Shown here: piece by piece, positions 9,043 through 20,039 of the stretch
How the letters are laid out: every line of letters begins with the position of its first letter
Numbering within the stretch: position 1 is the stretch's first letter
Assembly: GCA_018292915.2 (NCBI GenBank)
Contig: JACVVK020000055.1
Location: 1,013,501-1,077,500, forward strand
Direction of reading: 5' to 3'
Origin: Batillaria attramentaria
Lineage: Eukaryota; Mollusca; Gastropoda; Batillariidae
Length of the DNA stretch: 64,000 nt
Translations under genes and position numbers: made by a program
Notes under the pieces: model-generated
Told to the model about the DNA's origin: nothing
The model's database searches: none
What the model saw: the letters and a program-made list of their open reading frames with translations, nothing else

Positions 9043-10776
9043 AAGTTGTTTCTCTATAGAGAAACAACTTTATGAGACGGGGCAGATTTTGCTGCGCGCA
9101 GCAGCAAGTTTCAGTGATACAAAACAAGACTGTGACGTTTCTCCACACAATAATACTTTCACGCACATAGTGACGTAACGAAACCTGCGTCATAGACACT
9201 TGACGTGCACACTATGCTGCTGCGTTCTTTTTGGCGGGAGTTGTGAGACGTGTGTCTGTCTGTGTGTGTGTGTGTGTGTGTGTGTGGACGGATGTAATGA
9301 TGGCTATCTCCTAAACCACCTCGATGGAGGCCTTTTTACTTTGAGATAAAATGGGAAATCACCTTCTCCAGACCTACCTTTCACGATTTTTAGCCTGCCG
9401 CATTTTCAGAAGAGTTATCGCCGATTTTAAAAAATCGGTCGTGTTACGAATTTTTTCGAAAAAGTTGTTCAAATTCCTTCATTTTCTAGACTTTGGAAGT
9501 TCACCCAATCACACTGCCTGTATTCGTGCTACAGCTCTGTAGCTCTGACTGGTTTTGTATAAAAAAAATATTTTCGAGGTAGGGGTGGTTTGCACATAAG
9601 ATCAAATATCTATGAAAAGACTACTGCAAATTACTTATCATCCCGGCGTTTTTGTCTAGTGTGACAACTGCACATATGACAGGAACTACTGCACTATTAT
9701 AGCTTTAGCATTTAGAATAACTGAACTTTTAGATAAACATAACTTTTTCAAGTTTCTGCGAGAAGCACCGGTCAAAAGAGTTCCAAATTTTCGATTTCAT
9801 AAGTACAATCCAAGGTATTCTAGTCCATGTTTCACCAGCCCTCTAGATCTTCCAGATTTTATGTAAAAATTAATTCAGCCAGGGAAGTCACAAAAGCAAC
9901 AGGGAAATTACAAGACATGCACAAGCATCATCTGTCATACCACCAGTGTGAAGCTGACGTCAAATGCTTAGTTCCCAGACAAAATAAGCAAGTATCGTCA
10001 CTGCCTCCGACATTTCACCAGCCCTCTAGATCTTCCAGATTTCATGTGAAAAATAATTCAATCGGGGAAGCCACAAAGCCAACAGGGAAATCACAAGACA
10101 TAAACAAGCTTCCTCAGACGATCGCAGTGCTAGAGGCTGACGTCAAAATGTTTAGTTCGCGGAACTGACGTCATCTCTCCGTCTGTGTATGACGACCTGC
10201 CTGAGGCTGACGTCAAATGTTTAGTTCACGGAACTGACGTCTCTCTCTCTCTCTCTTTTTATAAAACTTTTTTATTGTTTGTTTGTTTGTTTTGATTTTT
10301 TTCTCAATACCCTTTAATGTAGAATAGCAGGACAGCATGTAAGATAGGCAGCAATGCCTAAATGCTCTATCCTGAATAAAAAACGTTTCATCATCATCAT
10401 CTCTCTGGGGAGCCAGGGTAGCCGAATGGTAGAGCGTTGGACTTTCAATGCTCGGGTCGAGAGTTCGAATCCCGGCTTGGGCCAAATATTTGTGCTGGCC
10501 TTTCTCTCGTTGCCCCGTCTTTGATATCACCCTTACGTGGTGGAAAAGGACGTTAAACTCCTAAACACCCACCCACCCACTCTCTCTCTCTCTCTCTCGC
10601 TCTCCCCCCACCCGGCCCCACCCCCAGTCACGTGACTAATCGGTCGAGGTCGTAGAGGATCTAGTGTCATTGGTAGAACTTGGAGAGGGGAGAAACGGCA
10701 ACAATAACAACAAAACAGACAAAATAAAATGAAATTTGGAGAAACAACTTTGTAGGACGGGGCCGTTCCTCCTTGT
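9043..10776. mobile_element. Unclassified element R, copy 1
   Basis: A 1.7 kb repeat shared with 21667-23270. It opens with a perfect 28-bp palindrome (9043-9070, half-site AAGTTGTTTCTCTA), then TATGAGACGGGGC. It closes with GAGAAACAACTTTGTAGGAC and GGGGCCGTTCCTCCTTG, so a near-copy of the start motif (AGAAACAACTTT..GACGGGGC) is repeated directly at the end. Inside are a GT tract (9265-9286), two internal near-repeats starting CAGCCCTCTAGATCTTCCAG (9837 and 10019), several TGACGTCA-like words and a tRNA-SINE (10407-10567). No protein is recognised. Left and right flanks are T-rich. Confidence 0.75.
10407..10567 (+). mobile_element. tRNA-derived SINE, copy 1
   Basis: The head folds like a tRNA: A-box-like TAGCCGAATGGTAGAGCG and B box AGTTCGAATCC, the internal polymerase III promoter. 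The body continues GCTGGCCTTTCTCTCGTTGC, the TATCACCC..GGACGTTAA motif and ACTCCTAAAC, then CACC/CT-rich sequence. It lies inside element R in both R copies, so it inserted before R spread or is part of R. Confidence 0.8.
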
Positions 10777-10949
10777 TTTTTTTTACGTCTTTACATTTCA
10801 GTCCAGTTTTTCCACACCAATTTCTCCGCCATGCTTTTATGTAGACTGTTTCAGATGAACACGCACGTAAGTTTTTACTTGTGCTCTCTTACAATGTAAT
10901 ACTGTTTACTGCTTGGCGGTGACCCTTCAATTAATAAAAATGTTTAAAC

Positions 10950-11345
10950 CAAACAGCAGAGGCACCAAAATGACGAGGCACGATGATAGACAGCAATGGA
11001 ACTTACGCAGACATGCCCTTTTGAATGATCTTGACTCAAGGTCAAGGTCATTAATGCTGTCTTGTAAATTTTAACATGACCATCGCGGAAACTACAAATT
11101 CTAGAGGCGTCGGACTTGGCCGGCATAATGATAGACATTGATAAGATCTTTACTGACAGATCTCATTTGAATTACCTTGGCTCACGGCCGTGAAGGTCAT
11201 AAAAGCTGTTTTGGGGGAAATTGTAATACTGCCATTGTCTCAGGAACTGAGAACTCCAGAGACACCTAACTTAGCATGATGATAAATAGTGATAAGCGCT
11301 TTACAAACACATTCTTTTGTATGACCTTGACCCATCTCAGAAGTG
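10950..11345 (+). repeat. 140-bp satellite, forward block
   Basis: Two and a half units with TCAAGGTCAAGGTCATTAAT, GGTCATAAAAGCTGTTTTGG, CATGATGATAAATAGTGATA and CTTTACTGACAGATCTC. It is oriented opposite to 12786-13760, and the two blocks enclose 11.35-12.78 kb. Confidence 0.75.
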
Positions 11346-11349
11346 AACC

Positions 11350-12220
11350 AAGAGGTTTCTGTATCTTTTGTTTCCATTCCATTCTGCATCGCCGTTTGTA
11401 GTGCGCGGCGTAAACCCTAAATAACTGACTAACTAATCGCAACGTGGGAACTTACTGTTACTTTAATGCGATACAATATTGTATCAATATCAATATTGTA
11501 TCGCATTTTGCGCAAGCGGTCCAGCATTTAATCAAGCTCTACAACTGAGCGATTGGTGTCAATATGCTGCAACACTCCGCTCACTGAGTGTGTTGTCCGC
11601 GTTATTGGCAACTTGGCTCAGTGCTAGGCACCCCTCGTGTTAGAACATCAGATCGGGGCTACGGCTCTGCCGATCAGTCTAGCCCTTCCTCAGTCGCATC
11701 GGTATAAACTTTTTAGTGGCTGTGTCTGTTTGTTGGTGGCTAAGCACAACGAAACGTCAGGCTAATATAAGAAAATTGACGTAAGCTCTCCGATGACCAG
11801 CTGAACTGGATATAAATATCAAATGTGCAACGGCACTGACTTGCGAAGGATCCCCTAAAACGCATATCGTAGTGTTAGACTCGGAGTTTGACACTTTCGA
11901 CTCAGTGACACACGCGTGCATCGTGGCGAGTGAGTGTAAGATATAGCAGTATATATTTTTATGGAGCGTTGGTCAGGGTCCACTATGTCCTTGATTCGTA
12001 TTAATTAATATTCGTCTAGCTTACAAAAACACATTCACGTTTCAAATATGTTCTCCTATGGAGCGAAACCTGACTCTTGAGAAAACTTGAAAAGAGAGAG
12101 AGAGAGAGAGGGTTGCCCGGACTACTCAGTGCCAGCATTTGAGATGCTGTCACTGTGCAAGCGTCTAAGTGATGTGATGCTATCGAAGAACAAGAATTAC
12201 TACTCTTTGGCGGGAAGTCG
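11350..12220. other. No gene seen
   Basis: I see no coding exon, tRNA or known repeat. It contains a stem-loop at 11465-11507 and a short GA run (12094-12110). Confidence 0.5.
11465..11507. repeat. Stem-loop, 17-bp perfect arms
   Basis: Arms AATGCGATACAATATTG (11465-11481) and its complement (11491-11507) enclose a 9-base AT loop. It could be a MITE remnant or a replication-slippage palindrome. Confidence 0.85.
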
Positions 12221-12224
12221 CTCC

Positions 12225-12640
12225 CTGTGTCAACACGATCGACGACGGAACATTTGACTCGGCATATCGGTGTTTCCAACTTCATAAACTCGTTGTTCAA
12301 GTACAAAATGACAGTATCCTGTACCCAACAAGCACTGCCTCCTCAAATTCCGGACAGTATTAACGAACACTTACCAAAAACCGTTCTCAAAAAGTTCAGG
12401 CGAAGCTGGCGTCTCACCGATTACATGTACGCTTTTCACTGACTTGACTGTCATGCCGGACGCAAATACCGCTGCTCAAGTTCAAGACAATAGCAGACTC
12501 GATCTAACAAGCACTGCGTACTCAAATGAAAAGCAATTTGAACGCTTTGAAAACCCAAAACCTGTGCCATAAAGCTGAATCGAATCGAGTCGCTGCAGTC
12601 GTCTGCTATCGGTGCAGAGAATGGCAGCGCGTGAGACAGA
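12225..12640 (+). repeat. Dispersed repeat, copy 1
   Basis: Matches 55170-55450 in inverted orientation, including CTCGTTGTTCAAGTACAAAA, CATATCGGTGTTTCCAACTT and GCAGAGAATGGCAGCG. Small frames here are not conserved between the copies. Confidence 0.65.
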
Positions 12641-12785
12641 CCTGTGCATGGTCGGTTTCGAATTCACCTCGCATTTACATTTCCTTTAAAACGTTAGCAT
12701 GTTTGTGTCTTCAGTGGAAGTTTAGAACTTATTTTCATTCGAGTTCATGAGTGAAATGACACTGTCTTGCTAACATAACTAGAGA

Positions 12786-13759
12786 GGCAGAAGCCTCCTT
12801 GGCTCACTTGTGAGATGGGTCAAGACCATTCAAAAGATTTCACCATCTATCATCATGTCAAGAAAGGTGTCTCTGGTGTTCTTTGTTCCTGAGAAAATGG
12901 CGATATTACAATTTTCCCCAAAACAGCTTGTATGGCCTTGACCTTGGGTCAGAGTCATTCAAATGAGATCTGCCCATAAAGATCTCATCAATTTCTATCA
13001 TTATGTCAAGTTTGATGCCTTTAGTATTTGTACCTGTAGTTTTTGTGATGGAAATGTTAAAATTCACAACAGACAGCTTTAATGGCCTGACATTCAAAAC
13101 GGCATGTCCGTGCAGATCTCCTTGCTGTCTAATATACAGGTTTGGTGCCTCTGCTGTTTATTGTTTCTGAGAAACTGCCAATATTCAGGTTCTCCCAAAA
13201 CAGCTTGTATGACCTTGACCTAAGGTCATTGAACATAGGTATGTTTGTAAAGTTCTTTTCAATGTCTATCATCATACAAAGTTAGATGCCTCTGGTTTTT
13301 CTAGATTCTGAGAAATTGCAAATGTAAAATTTCCAAACACAGCTTTAATGACCCTGACCTTGAGTGAAGGTCAATTAATACGGTTTGTATGCATAGGCGT
13401 TATCATAGTCTATCGGCATGCCAGGTATGGTGCCTCAGCTATTTGTTGAAACTGAGAAAATGCCAATGTTCAGGTTTCCCCAGAACAGCTTGTATGGCCA
13501 TCACCTTGAGTCAAGGTCATTGAATACAGGTATATTTGTAAAGTTCTCATCAAATGTCTATCATCATGCAAAGATTCTGAGAAAATGCCAATATAAACTT
13601 TCCGAAGAAATAGCTTTAGTGACCTTGACCTTGAATCAAAGTCATTAAAAATTATATGTTTTGCAAGTTCGTATGGCTGTCTATCAGCATGCCCAATTTG
13701 GTACCCCCGCTTTCTGTAGATTCTGAGATAATGCCAGTGTTAAAGTTTACTGCGCACCG

Positions 13760-13760
<1 letters not shown>
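12786..13760 (-). repeat. 140-bp satellite with dimeric order
   Basis: About seven diverged units. The words CAGCTTGTATG (near 12927, 13205, 13488) and AGCTTTAATG/AGCTTTAGTG (near 13075, 13345, 13613) alternate, giving a monomer of roughly 125-150 bp and a higher-order dimer of about 280 bp. Each unit carries a GACCTTGACC-type core, TATCATCATG and a TGAGAAA word. The block is bounded by GGCTCACTTGTGAG (12799) and CACAAGTGAG (13874). Confidence 0.8.

Positions 13761-13839
<79 letters not shown>
13761..13839. repeat. CA microsatellite
   Basis: Nearly 40 uninterrupted CA units at the edge of the satellite block. Confidence 0.95.
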
Positions 13840-13841
<2 letters not shown>

Positions 13842-14058
13842 CGGAGGCTTAGAACATAGACTCACTCTGTTACACAAGTGAGACAAAAGGCGCACTTTAA
13901 ATATTCTGTCGCCGCTTCGTGATCACCCGACGTAAAAACTCGTTCGTCTGCTACGTGCAGCCGGCCTCCGGCTGTCGGTTTTTAGTAGGATAAACTTGGC
14001 GTTAAAAATATACCATAAATTGGCCAGAAAAGGATGATAAAACATTTACACACCATCA

Positions 14059-14151
14059 AGCTGTTGTTTATCCACGAGTATTGTGATCCTTCGCTGAAGC
14101 TCAGGGTTGATTTGCGTCTTGGACCAAAATACTCTTCGGTAAACAACAGCT
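14059..14151. repeat. Inverted repeat, 12-bp arms
   Basis: AGCTGTTGTTTA (14059-14070) and its exact complement (14140-14151) about 70 bp apart. No transposase or larger unit is seen. Confidence 0.6.
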
Positions 14152-14351
14152 GAATGGGGAGTAACAGCTAATTATTATTACTGAATTATTATTATTACTA
14201 TATATTATTACTGAAAAGCTTAGTGTCTGTGGTAAACGAACTTATTCACTATGGCAGTACATCTATACTGTGTAAGTATACTGCAGGACAAGAAATGAGC
14301 AGTACTGTAAGAAAATCGAATGACTGGCAGAATATGTTGGCAGGTGGCGTT

Positions 14352-15893
14352 TCAAGCCAGGTTGTATGGTGTGATGGCGCCCTGGTGCAGTATGAAAAGT
14401 CCGTCTGTCTTGTGACGCAGGTAAGCCGCGTGTCTGCTGAAGCCGCTCCTGCTTATGACGAGCACACGACACGTGCTGAGGACGAGCTGGTCCACAATGG
14501 TGCTCTCGAAGCCTGCACACGCGTCAAGGCGCGAGTTCTGTCGGTCAATATGCACGATGGTTCCTCCGCTGTCCACAAGTCTCAACCCGAATCGTTCACG
14601 GGCCGCAACCCGTACTCCGTGGTCGTCAGTAGCAACAAAGACGTACGAGTGGTTAACCACCTCAAGGACGTCTTCAAGGAATGTGAACACAAGCTGCACC
14701 GCCGATGCGTTGTTGCGGATGTTCCAGTCTTCCGGCATGGTGGGGTTGTGACCCATACGCAAGTGAGCGCAGACCAAGGAGCCGTTGGAAATGTGGTTCC
14801 GCGCATGTACAGAGCGTGGCGCCATGGCTGTATGCAGTCGTTGTTGAAGGGAGCGTGTTGGAGCAGCTAGCAGGTTCCAGCCCAGCCTGAATCGCGTGGC
14901 CTGAGAAGTGGTGCCGGCCCAGGTCGGTAAAAGGTTCCTGTACAGGGGATGCTGGGACAGAACGGGGACCAGGTCACGTGTAGTCCGCACGTACACCACG
15001 GTGTGCGGGAAGCGTGTGTTTACGTCATAACCTGCCTGCAGCACGTGCGCCAGTATCGCCCCCCGCATGTCGTCCAAAACCACCCTACTGTCGGTCGTCA
15101 TGTCACGCTCCCAGCTCCACCAGTCCTCCGTTACAGGATGCAGGAAGTTCGTCACATTGCATGGGGTGCGCATGTCGATCTTGAACTTCCTCCTCGTCAC
15201 TTTGGCGAGAAGGAAGACGGAAAGCATTCCCCGTTGACGATCAGCCCATCCCCCACACCGTTTATCTGTGTCACACAAATACACGAGATAGCGTGTCCGT
15301 CGGCTAGTGGTGTCATCTGACCTATTTACATCCGTTCTCAATGACTTCTGAAACAGAGACAAAACTCTGTAGTCTGCTTTCACCTGCGCTGCCTTAGACA
15401 AGATCGCCACGTGGGCTGGAGGCATGGACACAAAAGCGACATTCTGCTGTCGTAATGCGCTCTCGTCATGTACTCGGGCCACTGAGTCCGGACAAGGTGC
15501 ATCACCATCACAGCGAACGCCTGGATTTGTCACTGTGTCTACTTTGAGCCCACTAAAGGCCTTGGCAACAGACTTAAGTCTGCTCTTTGTTTGCTGCTGA
15601 GGACTTTCGTGACTGCCTTTTTCACGCAAGAAAAGTTCCGCAGTGCTGTCTTTCAGCAGCACTGTGTGATCGTCACCCACTTCGGGATTATCATTCCCCA
15701 AGGCATAGCTGGTCTTGAAAGCGGTCGGCAGGGTATGAGCCGTCTGGTTGTGCTCTCTCTGTCTGGCCAAAAAGCCCCACAAGGACCGGAGCAAGCCGAT
15801 CACTACATGCTGGGCGAATGAGTGGTGCGCCGTGAGGAGAAGCAGCAGGAGGAACAAGACAATACACAGCAGCTTCCATTGCCGGCGACCCAT
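14352..15893 (-). CDS. Type II membrane fucosyltransferase-like protein, intronless
   Basis: A 513-codon uninterrupted frame. I chose ATG at 15893 because it directly precedes the signal anchor (residues 8-21, LLCIVLFLLLLLLT) after a short basic end MGRRQWK; the frame is open further upstream but has no ATG there. Features: Cys-rich CDTDKRCGGWADRQRGML at 207-224, YVRTTRDLVPV near 301, HLRMGHNPTMPEDW at 377-390, VATDDHG near 420 and VLVISRSGFSRHA at 478-489. An HxRxG motif, an ATDD strand and a late SxSGFS segment are the pattern of the FUT8/NodZ-type GDP-fucose fold. Six N-glycosylation sequons (N49, N190, N246, N370, N395, N414) fit a Golgi-lumenal enzyme. The exact substrate cannot be inferred. 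Lack of introns suggests a retrocopy or an intronless family expansion. Confidence 0.75.
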   Translation of the reverse strand: MGRRQWKLLCIVLFLLLLLLTAHHSFAQHVVIGLLRSLWGFLARQREHNQTAHTLPTAFKTSYALGNDNPEVGDDHTVLLKDSTAELFLREKGSHESPQQQTKSRLKSVAKAFSGLKVDTVTNPGVRCDGDAPCPDSVARVHDESALRQQNVAFVSMPPAHVAILSKAAQVKADYRVLSLFQKSLRTDVNRSDDTTSRRTRYLVYLCDTDKRCGGWADRQRGMLSVFLLAKVTRRKFKIDMRTPCNVTNFLHPVTEDWWSWERDMTTDSRVVLDDMRGAILAHVLQAGYDVNTRFPHTVVYVRTTRDLVPVLSQHPLYRNLLPTWAGTTSQATRFRLGWNLLAAPTRSLQQRLHTAMAPRSVHARNHISNGSLVCAHLRMGHNPTMPEDWNIRNNASAVQLVFTFLEDVLEVVNHSYVFVATDDHGVRVAARERFGLRLVDSGGTIVHIDRQNSRLDACAGFESTIVDQLVLSTCRVLVISRSGFSRHAAYLRHKTDGLFILHQGAITPYNLA

Positions 15894-16880
15894 CCCTGTG
15901 ATACGACACAAGCCGTATAGAATTGAATGTCTACCAACGATATTTGTGAACACTTATAAAACAACAAGAAAATTCACTCATTAGTCCTAATAACATGACG
16001 TTACAACTATGATGTTCTACTGAGTCCTCGTAAGAAAGCTGACGAACAACCGACAAAACGAACTACCACCGTAACCACTGAAGTTGGTGCCATTTAGTAC
16101 ATGTACAGACGGGTACAGTTTTTCAGTCTAGGTGGGGAAACCTCTGAAACAGCCACACTTGAACTGAAACGGCCGTACGTCCGGTGTGGTATACCCCCCC
16201 CCCCCCCACACACACACATTGAAGTGATGACCCCTCTATCCCCACCGGGTCCAATAACTTCAAAGTTAATGGACCCCCGGGTGTCCAACAATTATAACCA
16301 GAGGCTGACTTGTACAGGGCACATTGGGTGTAACTTTCTTACATAAGATAAAGAACACACGTGAAACTGTAGTCACAGCTTATTTTTAAAAGTATCAAAA
16401 ATGATCTTTACAACAGAGAAGAGTTACGTCTTTTGGGAGATGTGATTTCACCTAGTGAATAACTGCTCACGTCTGCAAGTGTCACTGAGTTCTGGCTGAA
16501 TGAGTTGTCATACCAACTCATCCCCACTATGGTCTAAAACGCCAGAAGTGATGAAACATATCTAAGTGCAGGGGAAGTCCAGTAACTATGGAGGGGTTCC
16601 AATAATATTTAAACTGAGTTAATGGACCGGGGGTAGTGGTGGTTCTGCTGCTTAGTGCTGCTCGTTACAAGGACTATGGGGGTTGTGCTTGAACAACCTA
16701 ATGCCACCTGGACTAAAACTGGACACACTGATCAGTCTGTAGCCGTGTGCACTGGAGATATGTCGCGCTTTGCGGTTACGATGCAATACGATGATCACGA
16801 TTGACAATTGCGCGGTTGCCGGTTACTAAGAGTCGGGTGCTCTCCAGCGCCGGAGACGCGAACGGTCCACCTGAAGTGGG
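15894..16880. other. No gene seen
   Basis: Upstream side of the glycosyltransferase gene. A poly-C run and CA units at about 16194-16219 are the only clear structures. I see no TATA-type promoter I could defend. Confidence 0.5.
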
Positions 16881-16886
16881 CTACGC

Positions 16887-17100
16887 ATGCGATGGAGCAA
16901 CGTGAGCGTTTCGACCGGCGAAGATGTTCGCGATAAAATTAAATCAATGAAAGTTCCTGAACTGAAAAAAATATGTGAAAGACAGGGGCGTGCGTTTAAG
17001 TGGCTACACAAAAGCGCAGCTTATCACTCTAGCTCTTGAAGCAGATCGGCAGTCGCTTCAACCGAGAGGTAGGCGGCGTAAAGGTCAAGTCGACCTGTGA
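16887..17100 (+). pseudogene. SAP-domain fragment, frameshifted
   Basis: From ATG at 16887 the frame reads GEDVRDKIKSMKVPELKKIC and ERQG, then shifts by one base near 16985. The other frame continues VRLSGYTKAQLITLALEAD and RRRKGQVDL to TGA at 17100. Across the shift the pattern (ELKKIC..QGVRLSG.TKAQLI..AL) is a SAP helix-turn-helix, a DNA-binding motif. In several invertebrate families a SAP domain precedes a YqaJ-type nuclease, but nothing of that kind follows here. It could be the first exon of a gene with one sequencing error, or a dead copy. Confidence 0.6.
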
Positions 17101-17145
17101 CTTGTGGCTTGCCACTAATTTTTATTCAAGCACTTTGGCTGTTTA

Positions 17146-17480
17146 TCAGTGCGAACTGAACTTTTGCTTGGAAATGAAAGTCTTTCTTTCTTGGTTTTTG
17201 GTTCCATAACGATTGTGTTCAAACAATGTAGGTACCGGGACAGAATTTGTCCGCTTGTTCCCGACGAAATGGCGGCTGCACACGCTAGGCCACCGAGACG
17301 GGTCGGCGTTCTGCCTTCGAATCGCTTTTATCCACAAATTTCTTGAAACTTTTGAAGACTAAAGGGCTCAAACTGAACGATCTCACCATTAGGTAAGACC
17401 GTCTCTGGGAATTTCTCCAGCTTATCTGATTTTCTCGAGCCATTTTGGCAGCCGATCGCAACGCAGTGGTAGTGCGGCAT
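17146..17480 (-). pseudogene. THAP zinc-finger domain, frameshifted
   Basis: ATG at 17480 starts MPHYHCVAIGCQNGSRKSD and LEKFPETV, the first two zinc ligands (Cys6, Cys11) and basic loop of a THAP domain. A different frame near 17340 supplies WIKAIRRQNADPSRWPSVCS and RHF, the second half with the CxxH ligand pair. No intron of reasonable length separates them, so at least one frameshift disrupts the copy. About 35 residues follow to the stop. THAP domains bind DNA and occur both in host regulators and in P-element-type transposases. It converges on the SAP fragment with 45 bp between stops. Confidence 0.65.
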
Positions 17481-17902
17481 CGTGTGTGACTCGAGTAGCC
17501 CACATGCCGAGTCTATCAAGCCTTGTCTCGGTCCAAAATCGCGCACGTACACGCATGTTCACGCGCTATAACGAGAATCGGCAACAGCAGTATTCAGTAA
17601 TCGTGTTGACTGATCAGTCCGACGTAGACTGAACAAATTTGAACCGTCCAAAAATTTTCTACGATCAACACGATTGCTACTACTGATCTCATGACTGATC
17701 TGATAAGATGTGCCGTAATAGGGCCCAGTCACTGACCACGATTAGTCCACAATTAACTTGAGACCACGATTTCAATCATGCAGCGAATCGTGATACTGAG
17801 TGGCCGGGACTGAATATAGCATAAGCTGAAGATCTCTCCAGTTTCACTGTAACAGACGTCTCTCTCAGTCTCTCTCTCTCTGACACACACACACACGGCA
17901 CT

Positions 17903-17938
<36 letters not shown>

Positions 17939-19385
17939 TACGTTGCACCTGTAGTTGGCTACTCCGGCGGTTGTCGGATGAGTCAGTGTAGTGACCCCAA
18001 TAACACACCCCCAATGCGATACTGTACTTGGAGATCGGATCGCGTGCTCACCTTCTTCCGCCTCAGTGTGGGCCATCAGTTGACATTGCAATATGCGAAT
18101 GGAACTGGTCACTTGAGATGATTACAGGATGGTTGCGATACCAATTCAGCTAAATTTCGGCCGTGTCAGTCGGTCGGAGCCACGCTGTGTTGCCATCTTC
18201 ACTCCAGCGCCGCATGCCTGGCCTCAGTTTTGACTGACTGCTGAAGATGCGGAATGAGTAGCGCTTGGCGCGACTTTTCCAGAACTGATTACACCTTCTT
18301 CTACTGAACCGCTCGCAGCTGATAAATTGTAGCCCCGCGCACACCGGCTAGGGCTAGAGACTGGCGTATACCCCCCCCCCCCCCCCCTAGATTTTAATGC
18401 TGCCTAGGAGCTGATGTACGCTGCGCTTTTGAGATCCGGAGTTTGAATCAACTCAGAGAGCTGAAACTGATGTGCGCTCGTTTTCAGACTGATTCACTGA
18501 GTGTGTTCTGGGCTCACGCGTCAGTCTTGAATTGACTTGAATAACGGCCGCTGCCGGCTGTGTTTGCTATGATTAGCGATTGATGACAACTTCGCAGTGT
18601 TTTCGCTTTGAAAAAGATTTTTTTTCACTAAAAAGTCGATTTTTTTTGGTCACTTTTTTTTGCGAAAAACTTGTGAAACGGGCATCATCAGTAGTAATGT
18701 GGGGCGCCGTTTGCAATCGGAAAATGGCACTCATTGACTAGCCCAAGCTCATCAAGTTGATTGAAAAACAAGATGGCCACCAGCCCAATATGTTGTTTCC
18801 ATTTAATCACCTGCTGTCGTCAGTCGTTCTGTTGTAATGCCATGTATCCGGGAGGACTCTCTCTCTCTCTCTCTCTAATTGAAACAACTGACCGGGCTTG
18901 TCAGACCAATCTTGTTTTTGGAAGGGAGACGTGAAGTTGTTTTCTTTGAAATCTATGACGTTTCTTCTCACTGGGATGACGCATAATACATTTGACGTAA
19001 TCACTTTGATACAATTCTTGCAATGAAAGCAGCCCACAGACGTATAGATCTAGATCTATACGTCGATGAAGCAGCCCCATGATAATTGAAGTGTTGCTAC
19101 TGCGTGTAAAGATCGAATTAATACCGGCTCAGTATGTTTAACAGACAAGTCAGGGATTATGAAAAGACTCGTCCGAAAGCCCGCAGACTAGTGAAAATAC
19201 CGTCGGACTAGTTAAATTGTTTTACCACTGGCCCGCCGGACTAGTTGAGATTACGAGGCAAAGCTTGCTCTATTTTCACAGAGCTGAATGCACACGGTAC
19301 TGTCAGCGAGCCTCTCTCGCTGTGTGTGTGTGTGTGTGTCAATCTGCAGCCACACTTTAGACGTTGTTTTGTCTAAAAACTGACG

Positions 19386-19417
<32 letters not shown>

Positions 19418-20035
19418 CTTATGTGCTGTTCTGTCACTGTATTACACTGCTCAGAGTCTGTGGCAAAAACAAAACTTCAAATAGAGAAATTCGGAAAACA
19501 ATGGCGAGACATAATCAAGAAACGCCAGCATTAGGCCTACGTCAGTCAAATATGACGTCGGCAAAATGAGGCTTATACTGCGCGAATGTTCTAGATCTGA
19601 CCTGTTCAGTATGTAAGCAGCCCTGCACAGCGTCCTGAGTTCTTCTTCTTTCAAGAATTTGTTCTCCGCGCATCTTCTGTTAGTAAAGTCATTGGAGTTG
19701 TATTCTGTTGTATCCCGTGTCTTCTCTGCGAGTGCACGAAGATGGCGACATAGCAGAAGTAAAATACAACACCACGTCTCCAAACAGAGGAATTCAGAAA
19801 GAAAGTGGCGAGACACCCCCAAGAAAAAACAGCATCACGTCAATCAAACATGACGCACTTACTTTACGTCAGTGCGCGTGCGTCTCTTCTTCGATGTTTG
19901 TGCGGCGTGTGGCTTGTAGAGGAAATGTGCTGTGAGTACAAATTTTCGAGTCAACTGACGATAACGGCTGCAGTGAATTTTTCTAATTTTTTTGTATATT
20001 TTTTATGGCACCCCAGGCTCATTATCTATGTATAG
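17481..20035. other. Repeat-rich intergenic DNA, no gene seen
   Basis: Contains CA/CT tracts (17871-17938, 18859-18878, 19320-19337, 19386-19412), a poly-C run at 18370 and a 26-bp palindrome at 19039. A diverged direct repeat of about 80 bp (near 19485 and near 19780; shared words GGCGAGACA and CGTCAGTCAAA/CGTCAATCAAA) lies about 295 bp apart. I found no exon or domain. Confidence 0.5.
19039..19064. repeat. Perfect 26-bp palindrome
   Basis: The half-site GACGTATAGATCT is followed directly by its exact complement with no loop. Confidence 0.9.
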
Positions 20036-20039
20036 TAGG

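Noticed and set aside
10213..10530. Minus-strand frame with AGIRTLDPSIESPTLYHSAT
   Set aside because: A common false protein from the antisense of the tRNA-SINE head; repeated at 22834-23016.
14223..14870. 215-residue plus-strand frame opposite the glycosyltransferase
   Set aside because: Shadow of the minus-strand gene; no motif of its own.
19451..19822. 123-residue minus-strand frame
   Set aside because: Overlaps a diverged direct repeat, has no domain, and the frame is not kept in the second repeat unit.
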